Shown: positions 16,001 to 20,464 of the stretch, piece after piece
Numbering within the stretch: position 1 is the first letter of the stretch
How the letters are laid out: the number at the start of each line of letters is the position of its first letter
DNA from: Desulfobacterales bacterium
GTDB lineage: Bacteria > Desulfobacterota > Desulfobacteria > Desulfobacterales > JAUWMJ01
Direction of reading: 5' to 3'
Assembly (NCBI GenBank): GCA_030613225.1
Contig: JAUWMJ010000006.1
Coordinates: 1 to 20,464, forward strand
Length of the DNA stretch: 20,464 nucleotides
Notes under the pieces: model-generated
Seen by the model: only the letters and a program-made list of their open reading frames with translations
Told to the model about the DNA's origin: nothing
Database searches by the model: none
Made by a program: the position numbers and the translations under genes

Positions 16001-16127
16001 ACCCTGCTATAGATCAGTAGAGGAAATCAAGCAGGTGCTGTTGCAGTCCGGCTTTGAAATCGAAGCTGTGGAGCCTTCGGGGTCGGGGCGTAAAAAATAC
16101 TGGGTTTTTGCAAAGGTAAGAATTTGA
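13032..16127 (+). CDS. MMPL/RND-family exporter fused to a C-terminal class I methyltransferase
   Basis: This 1031-residue protein has two modules. Residues 1 to about 810 are an RND/MMPL lipid exporter: one N-terminal helix (10-29), a periplasmic domain (about 30-262), helices 2-6 (about 265-405), helix 7 (about 433-453), a second periplasmic domain (about 455-655) and helices 8-12 (about 660-810). Both halves keep the MMPL proton-relay Asp, in ITVDHGIAYLLF (Asp331) and GMGIDYSLFFVRSYQ (Asp728). Residues about 840-1031 are a cytoplasmic SAM-dependent methyltransferase. Motif I is IIDISTGYG (about 866-874), the acidic loop is VYGIEPDGH, and a motif II/III-like PVDSAVMIDVIQYL and CPGGSLLLRA follow. 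The start ATG at 13032 has GAG nine bases upstream. The fusion suggests methylation of the lipid near the export step. Substrate is unknown; the neighbours point to the ACP-made acyl product. Confidence 0.9.
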   Translation: MQKKPSFNFPVILLLAAVVAGLFCIGFYRLKIDTDIVKTLPQSDPVVSDAGYIIMNHPAGDQVVIDIALESQDPDVLVEAGRFIEKKLMASGLFKSTGMKEIQDMVPELIFYIIKNLPVLFTEGDLRNKVKPLLEPTQVNNKLEENFSRLLFLDGIGQSELIAADPLGLRNIILAGLSHLLPSQNAKVYRGQLLSSDGRHLLLTARPIASGTDTTFARQATKLIKNLNRILNEKYSAQEYKFTLTPVGAYRAALDNEIIAKRDIKKVVLFSMIGIAVLLIIAFPRPYIGLLSFLPAVAGTMVAFFLFSLFNKSISALTIGFGGAIISITVDHGIAYLLFLDRHHETSGRDAAKEVWAVGLLSTLTTVGAFLVLCISGFPVLAQIGQFAAFGIACSFIFVHTIFPMMFPAMPPAKKVRSLLLMNVTRKIALAGGKYKAWGALAFAMVMLCFAKPVFHVDLRSMNTVSKETKAAEGLVTGVWGDVLSKIFLLTQGSDVSQLQKKGDKLSKMLEHEKVSGVLDAAFVPSMIFPGEERATENFSAWKKFWDKKRVKELKDTIQKVSVDLGFAQNAFDPFYKAIHKPYSDLRYTSGDIPEKFYSLLGISHNKNPDGPKWIQFLTLTPGSAYNAEAFYAKYASGQTAKLFDPKFFSKRLGDLLSSTFTKMVLIIGLSVAILCLLFFFDFILTLIALAPVVFAFVCTLGTLKLIGHPLDIPALMLSIVVMGMGIDYSLFFVRSYQRYLDEHHPSLGLIRMAVFLASASTLIGFGVLNTADHSMLKGAGLTSFIGIAYCLIGAFAILPPVLKHLFDYKQLPGESIRPGSKEHLKRVVKQYRHLQASIRLFVRFKIMFDPMFTELFKFIKSPERIIDISTGYGLCSVCLLEIYPKAKVYGIEPDGHRARISSRVIGKRGSIKCAKAPDIPQTEYPVDSAVMIDVIQYLKDDEFKLTLKKLSMQLCPGGSLLLRAASPINKAASRMVWYENIWFKIIGKKPCYRSVEEIKQVLLQSGFEIEAVEPSGSGRKKYWVFAKVRI

Positions 16128-16141
16128 TATATAAATATTAC

Positions 16142-16170
16142 TTGACTATAACCATATAAGGTAATATTAT
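16142..16170 (+). promoter_or_regulatory. Sigma70-type promoter of the toxin-antitoxin pair
   Basis: TTGACT (16142-16147) and TATTAT (16165-16170) are separated by exactly 17 bases. Transcription would begin near 16176-16178, the very ATG of the toxin, giving a leaderless message. The word ATATAAGGT occurs twice, at 16154-16162 within the promoter and at 16182-16190, and could be an operator for the antitoxin. Confidence 0.6.
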
Positions 16171-16176
16171 AACTTA

Positions 16177-16442
16177 ATGCAATATAAGGTCACAATCAAA
16201 AAGAAAGCTACCGTGGGCTGAAAAAGCTGCCCGTAAATGTTCGGAAGTTGCTATTTTTATTGATTGAAGATCTTAAAGCAGACGGCCCGATCCAAAAAAG
16301 CTGGAACAATTTTTCCCCCTTGGGAGATGAAAAATACCACTGCCATTTAAATTATCGCTATGTGGCATGTTGGACCTCACGGCAAGGGGAAATCGAAATA
16401 GAGGTGTATTATGTTGGCTCTCGTGAAAAAGCCCCGTATTGA
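16177..16442 (+). pseudogene. RelE/HigB-family toxin gene with a single-base frameshift
   Basis: From ATG 16177 the frame encodes MQYKVTIKKKATVG and then stops (TGA at 16219-16221). The continuation lies in another frame: LKKLPVNVRKLLFLLIEDLK, then WNNFSPLGDEKYHCHLNYRY and CWTSRQGEIEIEVYYVG, to a stop at 16440-16442. Adding one G to the GGG run at 16215-16217 joins both halves into an 88-residue RelE-superfamily toxin of normal length, with the expected basic N-terminal helix and the Arg/Trp/Tyr-rich C-terminal sheet. Such toxins cleave mRNA at the ribosome. The 3' end overlaps the antitoxin gene by 32 bases, the normal HigB-HigA order. The lesion may be a real inactivating deletion, a sequencing error in a short run, or less likely a programmed frameshift. 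Confidence 0.75.
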
Positions 16443-16767
16443 AATATCCCTTCATGGTGAGCAGATTGATGAACTCATCGAATGGATTAGCAAAAAATTC
16501 GAAGTTAGTATTCTGAGCTCCGATATCTCTGAGAGTATTGCTGTTGAAGAGACTGATTTTTGGAAAGAAATGCAGTCAAACAGAATTGGCAACCTTCTTT
16601 CAGGTGCCAGGCTTAAGGCAAGGCTGTCGCAAACACAGCTCGCTGAAAAGCTTGGTGTCCGCCAGAATATGATTAGTGATTATGAAAGAGGTAAGCGCAG
16701 GCTTTCACTATCAATGGCAAAACGCATAGCCAAAATTCTTCGCATCAAAGTTGACAGAATCTCCTAA
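16411..16767 (+). CDS. XRE-family antitoxin (HigA-like)
   Basis: This 118-residue protein is a DNA-binding antitoxin. The N-terminal part (about 8-55, EISLHGEQIDELIEWISKKF) is probably the toxin-binding region. The C-terminal part (about 63-115) is a Cro/XRE helix-turn-helix: LLSGARLKARLSQTQLAEKL, then GVRQNMISDYERGKRRLS. The ATG at 16411 follows GAGGTG at good spacing inside the toxin reading frame and overlaps the toxin 3' end by 32 bases. The two products should therefore be translationally coupled. It would bind the promoter just upstream of the toxin. The antitoxin frame is intact while the toxin is broken, which is the non-lethal way for such a pair to decay. Confidence 0.88.
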   Translation: MLALVKKPRIEISLHGEQIDELIEWISKKFEVSILSSDISESIAVEETDFWKEMQSNRIGNLLSGARLKARLSQTQLAEKLGVRQNMISDYERGKRRLSLSMAKRIAKILRIKVDRIS

Positions 16768-16781
16768 GCGCGAACAGGAGC

Positions 16782-16796
16782 GTTAACATTGTTAAC
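16782..16796. repeat. Short palindrome after the antitoxin gene
   Basis: GTTAAC-ATT-GTTAAC forms a 6-bp stem with a 3-nt loop, 14 bases after the antitoxin stop codon. It is AT-rich and followed by TATTTAACTTG rather than a clean T-run. It may be a weak terminator or a protein-binding site. Confidence 0.3.
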
Positions 16797-16838
16797 TATT
16801 TAACTTGATAATTTATTTGAGTATGCTATTCGATTTGC

Positions 16839-17246
16839 ATGGCAAAAAAAGGTGTGGTTTATAGCCCTCGCAAACAATCTAAGCCCAAAGTTTCTGATAG
16901 TTTAAAACAAGCGGTCAAAACCAAAGCGGATGAATTAGTGGAGACCGTTTTGATTCCCCAATCCGTGAAACAACCACCCGAAAATAATGATTTCAACTAC
17001 CTGGTAAACATTTACACAAAATGGTATCGCCACTATTTTTATTTTTGTTCAACGTACAATGTACGTGGTCCAAATGCGACAGCACCCTCATTTGAGGATA
17101 AATTTGCTCGTTTGGAGTATGTCTCAGCGGATAGTTTTAACCTGGCCTTTATGAGATATACAGGGCAGTGGGTTGAAATTGCCTATGACATTTCACTTGA
17201 AGATGCCTTGGAAATGATAAAAGATGACGGGCTTTTTCAGCCATAG
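16839..17246 (+). CDS. Conserved-looking hypothetical protein, 135 residues
   Basis: I do not recognise this family with confidence. The first 50 residues are basic and probably disordered (KKGVVYSPRKQSKPKVSDSL). The rest is an aromatic-rich compact domain: YLVNIYTKWYRHYFYFCSTY, then APSFEDKFARLEYVSADSFN, RYTGQWVEIAYDISLEDALE and an acidic end. The Trp-Tyr-Arg-His-Tyr-Phe-Tyr-Phe run and the GQW-x-EI strand suggest a small alpha/beta fold. There is no signal peptide or membrane helix. ATG at 16839 lacks a good ribosome binding site. It stands between a toxin-antitoxin pair and a dead transposase, in a zone where small accessory genes gather. Confidence 0.6.
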   Translation: MAKKGVVYSPRKQSKPKVSDSLKQAVKTKADELVETVLIPQSVKQPPENNDFNYLVNIYTKWYRHYFYFCSTYNVRGPNATAPSFEDKFARLEYVSADSFNLAFMRYTGQWVEIAYDISLEDALEMIKDDGLFQP

Positions 17247-17275
17247 AACTATTGAAATCTATGTAATCAACTTAA

Positions 17276-18106
17276 CAAGAATGTCCCGAAATCCGCAGAA
17301 TTCTCACCGGCTATGTTGTAAATTTTAACAAGCACCATCGCAGATACGGATATCTATTTCAAAACCGTTATAAGTCAATCGTTTGTCAGGAGGATGTTTA
17401 TCTCAAAGAGCTGGTTCGATATATTCACCTTCACCCTGTTAAATGTCCCGGAGGGAACCCTATTTAACTGGGTAAATCTGCTGCGGACCGGTCTGGTTAA
17501 GGATCTGAAAGAGCTGAATCGAACCCCCTGGTCCGGTCACTCGGCTCTTGTCGGTAAAGTTGAGAGGAAATGGCAGAACACCGAGTACGTGTTGTCTTTT
17601 TTCGGTGACGCCGGCAATTCAACAAAGAATTATTCACGATACGTTGGAAACGGTATTGATCAGGGGAGCAGGCCGGAATTGGTCGGAGGCGGATTAATCC
17701 GGAGCATGGGGGGCTGGTCTGCGGTTCTCGCCAGTCGGAGGCGCGGTGAAAGGGAATTTGCTGATCAGCGGATACTCGGTGACGGAGATTTTGTCAAGCA
17801 GGTCATATCCGGTCTGATGATCTTGTTAAAAAGAATTTAAGACTGTCCGGACAACGAATCTATATTAAGGTTCTTGCCAAGAAGGTGTCTGAAAGTTACA
17901 ATGTTTCTATTGGTGAACTTCGGTCAGGGGGTCGAAGAAGGGCAGTGGTAAAAGCCCGTCGTGCAATGTCGTGGATCGGTGTCAGGGAACTCGGTTATTA
18001 CGGGGCTGATGTTGCGAGATATCTTTGTGTTACGAACTCTTTCGTGACGCGAATGATCTAAACAGGGAAGAAACCGGATATAGATGACATCAATTTAGAG
18101 TTGTGA
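17276..18106 (+). pseudogene. Decayed REP-associated tyrosine transposase (RAYT, Y1/IS200-like)
   Basis: Three frames carry consecutive parts of one protein. Part A (from 17276) gives RRILTGYVVNFNKHHRRYGY, then LFQNRYKSIVCQEDVYLKEL and VRYIHLHP. Part B (about 17476-17840) gives LLRTGLVKDLKELNRTPWSG through GGGLIRSMGGWSAVLASRR and RILGDGDFVKQV. Part C (about 17813-18106) gives DDLVKKNLRLSGQRIYIKVL up to RELGYYGADVARYLCVTNSF, a DnaA-like helix-turn-helix end, with an in-frame TAA at 18059. This order matches RAYT proteins (COG1943). The N-terminal portion with the HUH motif (about 85 residues) is missing. About 40 extra bases near 17434-17476 interrupt the join of A and B. The gene cannot make an active transposase. 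Confidence 0.8.
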
Positions 18107-18115
18107 ACGCTCTGC

Positions 18116-18147
18116 ACGAATGTCCCCCATTACGAACGTCCCCCATT
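18116..18147. repeat. Tandem pair ACGAAYGTCCCCCATT
   Basis: Two 16-base units (18116-18131 and 18132-18147) differ at one base (T/C). They follow the transposase remnant by ten bases. The related word GAATGTCCC occurs at the start of the remnant (17279-17287), and AATGTCCC recurs in the extra segment at 17442-17449. These may be traces of the element's ends. Confidence 0.6.
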
Positions 18148-18238
18148 ATTTTAGGTTCCTGCATCCGGCCAAGTTTCACGGCAGGTGCAAGGCGGGCAAG
18201 TGATCTCAAACATGCATTATGTATCAAAGGAAAATTGA

Positions 18239-18850
18239 ATGGAAAGCTATATATTATTCTTGATTATCGCAATAGCAACGGTTTCAAGCCCAGGACCAGG
18301 TGTTCTTTTGACGCTTACAAATACTATTCGTTACGGTATCATTGGTGCAGCCGGTGGCATTTTTGGCATTGCCTTCGGAACATTCATTGTTGCCGGAATA
18401 TCTGCAACCAGTCTTGGAATCATCTTGGCTACATCATCAGTAGCATTTAGCATTATGAAATATATTGGGGCTCTCTATTTAATCTATTTAGGTATAAAAA
18501 TGTGGCGATCCCCAGCCACAAAGATAAACATGCAACATGATGTAACTAAAGGAAAAAAACTGTTATTTGTAGAAGCCATTGCTCTTCAATTAACAAATCC
18601 AAAAGCCGTGTTCTTTTTTATGGCAATTTTCCCACAATTCATTGATTATTCGTCAGATTACACACGCCAATTTATTCTCTTGGTAGTAACCTACAGTAGT
18701 ATAGTTGTGGTAATTCATTTTTTGTATGCATACTTAGCTAAATCAGCCCGTAGTTGGTTTGCCTCAGAAAAAGGTGGGCGTATCGTTAATCGGCTCGGTG
18801 GAGGTACATTTATGTGCTTTGGTTTTGGCCTCGCGTCTGCGAATAAATAG
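18239..18850 (+). CDS. LysE/RhtB-family amino acid exporter
   Basis: This 203-residue membrane protein has about six helices and the LysE-family hallmarks. SPGPG occurs near the end of helix 1 (about 17-21, in TVSSPGPGVLLTL). A long small-residue-rich helix 2 follows (GAAGGIFGIAFGTFIVAG), then MKYIGALYLIYLGIKMWRSP and LQLTNPKAVFFFMAIFPQF, with the conserved Asn-Pro-Lys. The family exports amino acids or small metabolites, using the ion gradient, at the inner membrane. ATG at 18239 has AAAGGA eight bases upstream. Length is standard. It stands alone, preceded by ATTATGT (18216-18222) and followed by ACATAAC (18859-18865), sequences like attC core sites. It is therefore a candidate integron cassette gene. 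Confidence 0.9.
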   Translation: MESYILFLIIAIATVSSPGPGVLLTLTNTIRYGIIGAAGGIFGIAFGTFIVAGISATSLGIILATSSVAFSIMKYIGALYLIYLGIKMWRSPATKINMQHDVTKGKKLLFVEAIALQLTNPKAVFFFMAIFPQFIDYSSDYTRQFILLVVTYSSIVVVIHFLYAYLAKSARSWFASEKGGRIVNRLGGGTFMCFGFGLASANK

Positions 18851-18858
18851 CTATAATG

Positions 18859-18974
18859 ACATAACAATTGCAGTCTCGCTTACCCGCAAGCACGAGCGTT
18901 CTCTGAATGTAAATCCAACATCATACCACGCACCAAGTTGGCATGTAGATCCACCGCGGGCAGGTACATTATGT
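18859..18974. other. Possible degenerate attC between LysE and DUF3795 genes
   Basis: ACATAAC (18859-18865) shortly after the LysE stop and ATTATGT (18968-18974) before the DUF3795 gene are complementary at six of seven bases and 116 bases apart. This is close to the span of the clearer attC at 19436-19558. The internal arms pair poorly. A direct repeat, ATGTAAATCCA and ATGTAGATCCA, lies inside. Confidence 0.3.
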
Positions 18975-19010
18975 GAAAAAGAAATAACTCGAACTTATAA
19001 TGGTAATGTT

Positions 19011-19436
19011 ATGGCTTATATCGGTTACTGCGGTGATGACTGTGAACTGTGTCCAAGATATATTGCAACTAAAAGCAACGATGTTGAAAAATTGAAAGAG
19101 GCGGCTATTTTGTGGGAGAGAGTTGGCCTGCATGATCAAATAGTTCCTCCTGAAGAAATGATTTGTAATGGTTGTGCATCATTAGAGCAGTGTCATTACA
19201 ACGACATTCGTGAATGTGCCGGGGATAAAGCAATTAGCAATTGTGGTGAATGTAACGATTATCCTTGTTATAAAATCAATGTGGTTTTTGATAGAACCAG
19301 TTCCTATGCTATCCAGTGTAAAGAGACGTGTGATTTAAAGGATTATGAATGCTTGCATAATGCATTTTTTTCCAAAAAGGACAGATTGGATGCAATTTAT
19401 AGCGAATACATTTCAGATGCTAAAAAAGGAATTTAA
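19011..19436 (+). CDS. DUF3795-like cysteine-rich protein
   Basis: This 141-residue protein contains 13 cysteines. They are arranged as C-x3-C-x2-C near the N-terminus (GYCGDDCELCPRYIA, Cys7, 11, 14), C-x2-C at 52 and 55, single Cys at 61 and 69, C-x2-C-x4-C at 78, 81 and 86, and three more at 103, 107 and 114. The start MAYIGYCGDDCELCP and the CNDYPCYK segment match what I know as the DUF3795 family. The family's function is unknown; the cysteines suggest a metal site (zinc or an iron-sulfur cluster). I use the ATG at 19011, which begins the recognisable domain. The frame is open upstream to 18759, but that part overlaps the LysE gene and a spacer. It ends exactly where the attC-like site begins. 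Confidence 0.82.
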   Translation: MAYIGYCGDDCELCPRYIATKSNDVEKLKEAAILWERVGLHDQIVPPEEMICNGCASLEQCHYNDIRECAGDKAISNCGECNDYPCYKINVVFDRTSSYAIQCKETCDLKDYECLHNAFFSKKDRLDAIYSEYISDAKKGI

Positions 19437-19558
19437 CATAACAACCCAATTGAGACGGATGTGAAGGGTCGTGCGACCTTGGCTTTTGCACCATCAATTG
19501 TTTCCTTGGCATCTTCGATATGCCTTGTTCACCTTCACACCGCTCATTGTGGTTATGT
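19436..19558. other. attC: Probable integron attC recombination site
   Basis: The 123-base element begins at the last base of the DUF3795 stop codon and ends 12 bases before the GNAT start. Its ends ACATAAC (19436-19442) and GTTATGT (19552-19558) are exact reverse complements and resemble the RYYYAAC and GTTRRRY core sites. Inside them TTGAGACGG pairs with CCGCTCA(T) leaving one unpaired A, and GTGAAGG pairs with CCTTCAC. These match the L boxes with their extrahelical base. The centre holds GGTCG-TG-CGACC. This two-arm layout with an unpaired base and conserved only at the ends is the attC pattern. One position in each core departs from the consensus. Confidence 0.7.
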
Positions 19559-19570
19559 GGTAGAATCTAT

Positions 19571-20176
19571 ATGGAGGCAGATATTAAGTTCAAATATAGA
19601 CCCGCTGAGGAAGAAGACTGTGCAAAACTGGCAGAGTTGATAAACATCGCTTCAGATGGAGTTGTGGAATATTTATTTCACGGTTTGGTCCCTGGAATGA
19701 CACCGGTTCAAGTTATAGCTCACAACCATGAAAACGACAATTACCCTCACTCTTATAAAAGCGCAATTGTTGCGACAGATAAAAATGATATAGTCGGAAT
19801 GGCCCTTTCCTATCCGTCCTCTTATCACAAAATTACGGATGAAATGAGAAGCTTTTTCCCAGCAGAAAGGTTAGAGCATTTTAGTGCTTTCTATTCATCA
19901 CGTGTTGAAAACACATGGTTTCTTGATGCATTGTGCGTAATTGAGGGTCATCGAAGGAGTGGCATTGGTGAGAAACTGATTTCACTCACCAAAGAAAAGG
20001 CTGTTGAAAATGGATACAATGCCTTGAGCCTAATAGTTTTCTCAGATAACGCATTAGCAATACCAGTTTATAAACGTACTGGATTTGAGATTGCACAGAA
20101 AGTTGAACTACGAAGAAATGAATTTATTAAACATGAAGACGGTTGTTTGTTGATGAAATGTAAAATCAGCACATAG
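19571..20176 (+). CDS. GNAT-family N-acetyltransferase
   Basis: This 201-residue protein should transfer an acetyl group from acetyl-CoA to an amine of an unknown substrate. The GNAT fold is visible. FKYRPAEEEDCAKLAELINIA gives beta-1 and alpha-1, and GMALSYPSSYHKI forms the central strands. LDALCVIEGHRRSGIGEKLI contains the acetyl-CoA-binding R-x-x-G-x-G (about 128-133, RRSGIG). SDNALAIPVYKRTGFEI is the closing motif. I chose the ATG at 19571. An upstream ATG at 19520 would read through the attC-like site and is unlikely. The gene starts 12 bases after the end of that site, which is normal for an integron cassette. GNAT enzymes are common cassette cargo, including antibiotic-modifying ones. 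Nothing here shows resistance activity. Confidence 0.9.
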   Translation: MEADIKFKYRPAEEEDCAKLAELINIASDGVVEYLFHGLVPGMTPVQVIAHNHENDNYPHSYKSAIVATDKNDIVGMALSYPSSYHKITDEMRSFFPAERLEHFSAFYSSRVENTWFLDALCVIEGHRRSGIGEKLISLTKEKAVENGYNALSLIVFSDNALAIPVYKRTGFEIAQKVELRRNEFIKHEDGCLLMKCKIST

Positions 20177-20310
20177 CAATGCGTTTGCACACTGACCGGC
20201 AGGGCCGTGCGGTTTCTCCAAAACCGCAGCCTTGCACCCTTTTGGTCCAATCTTAAACTGGCCGTGGTTTTCGCCGCCGGCAGGTGAAACACGCCGTTCG
20301 GCGTAATGAG
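20177..20310. other. Structured spacer, candidate second attC
   Basis: The spacer holds nested palindromes. GCGTTTGCACACTGACCGGC on the left pairs with GCCGGCAGGTGAAACACGC on the right with small bulges. TGCGGTTT and AAACCGCA form an internal 8-bp stem, and ACGCC-GTTC-GGCGT forms another near the right end. It runs from one stop codon to about six bases before the next start. The end cores (CATAGC and GTAATG) are poor matches to the attC consensus. Confidence 0.4.
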
Positions 20311-20315
20311 AAGTC

Positions 20316-20464
20316 ATGACCTCAATACAATCTAATATGATAGATTATTATGCTCAGCGTGCGTCTGAATATGAGCAGATTTACCATAGGCCAGAACGGC
20401 AAAGTGATCTGAAAGAACTTCAGGCAAGGATTGAAACTGCATTTCGAAATCATGTAGTTTTTGA
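20316..20464 (+). CDS. Start of a class I SAM-dependent methyltransferase (cut by window end)
   Basis: Only the first 49 residues are in view. They read MIDYYAQRASEYEQIYHRPE from residue 8, followed by a helix (SDLKELQARIETAF) and FRNHVVF. The pattern Tyr-Tyr-Ala-x-Arg-Ala-x-Glu-Tyr-Glu-x-Ile-Tyr is a common N-terminal lid of class I methyltransferases and precedes motif I, which would begin right after the window. ATG at 20316 has a GAGAAG shortly upstream. ATG at 20337 is the alternative start. It follows the structured spacer at 20177-20310 and is probably the next gene of the cassette-like row. The product beyond the edge is inferred. Confidence 0.65.
   Translation, partial: MTSIQSNMIDYYAQRASEYEQIYHRPERQSDLKELQARIETAFRNHVVF

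Noticed and set aside
16248..16442. A separate 64-residue gene starting at TTG 16248
   Set aside because: The sequence is the C-terminal part of a RelE-type toxin whose N-terminus is in the neighbouring frame. It is better described as one frameshifted gene from 16177.
17394..17840. A 148-residue intact gene
   Set aside because: Its first 27 or so residues are out of frame with the recognisable transposase protein, and the protein continues on both sides in other frames. It is part of the pseudogene.
18103..18450. A 115-residue gene before and across the LysE start
   Set aside because: It overlaps the well-supported LysE gene in another frame and covers the tandem 16-mers. It is a shadow frame.
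18759..19010. Long N-terminal extension of the DUF3795 protein
   Set aside because: It overlaps the LysE gene and reads through a spacer. The family-like sequence begins exactly at the ATG at 19011.

Overview
The window reads like a chromosomal segment of a Gram-negative, anaerobic deltaproteobacterial-type genome (Desulfobacterota is my guess). That rests on overall gene style, a conserved helix-turn-helix protein I associate with that group, and intergenic DNA full of short-unit imperfect palindromes. It is an inference; there is no rRNA or marker gene to settle it.

Layout. (1) 1-1020: tail of a radical SAM protein (YhcC/TIGR01212-like), a repeat-rich spacer, then ppiB (cyclophilin) with a strong 3' hairpin. 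(2) 1334-2527: an MFS transporter, convergent with the next block. (3) 2544-9469, minus strand: an acyl-chain biosynthesis and export block. In transcription order it holds a small HTH protein, a BtrH-like acyltransferase, an acyl carrier protein, a complete ketosynthase (Cys-His-His), a degenerate ketosynthase partner (Asp-Asp-His, chain-length-factor-like), an ABC ATPase and an ABC-2 permease. (4) 9742-16127, plus strand: a 4HBT thioesterase, a FakA-FakB-like fusion (DhaL + middle domain + DegV), a family 2 glycosyltransferase and a 1031-residue MMPL/RND exporter fused to a class I methyltransferase. Blocks 3 and 4 diverge around 9.47-9.74 kb and together look like a lipid/polyene-type secondary metabolite locus: chain assembly on ACP by a KS/CLF pair, release or transfer by BtrH and thioesterase, possible acyl-phosphate recycling, glycosylation or methylation, and export by ABC and RND pumps. 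No ketoreductase, dehydratase or starter-unit enzyme lies in the window, so those steps must come from elsewhere.

(5) 16142-18106: accessory DNA. A toxin-antitoxin pair has its own sigma70-type promoter and a single-base frameshift in the toxin. It is followed by an unknown 135-residue protein and the decayed remains of a REP-associated tyrosine transposase. (6) About 18216-20464: small same-strand genes (LysE exporter, cysteine-rich DUF3795 protein, GNAT acetyltransferase, start of a methyltransferase). They are separated by palindromic spacers that start at one stop codon and end just before the next start. The 123-bp spacer at 19436-19558 has the architecture of an integron attC site, so this end of the window looks like a gene-cassette array.

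A further pattern runs through the window: almost every intergenic gap of blocks 1-4 carries its own imperfect inverted repeat, most built from tandem short words, each gap using a different word. No tRNA, rRNA or CRISPR array was seen.
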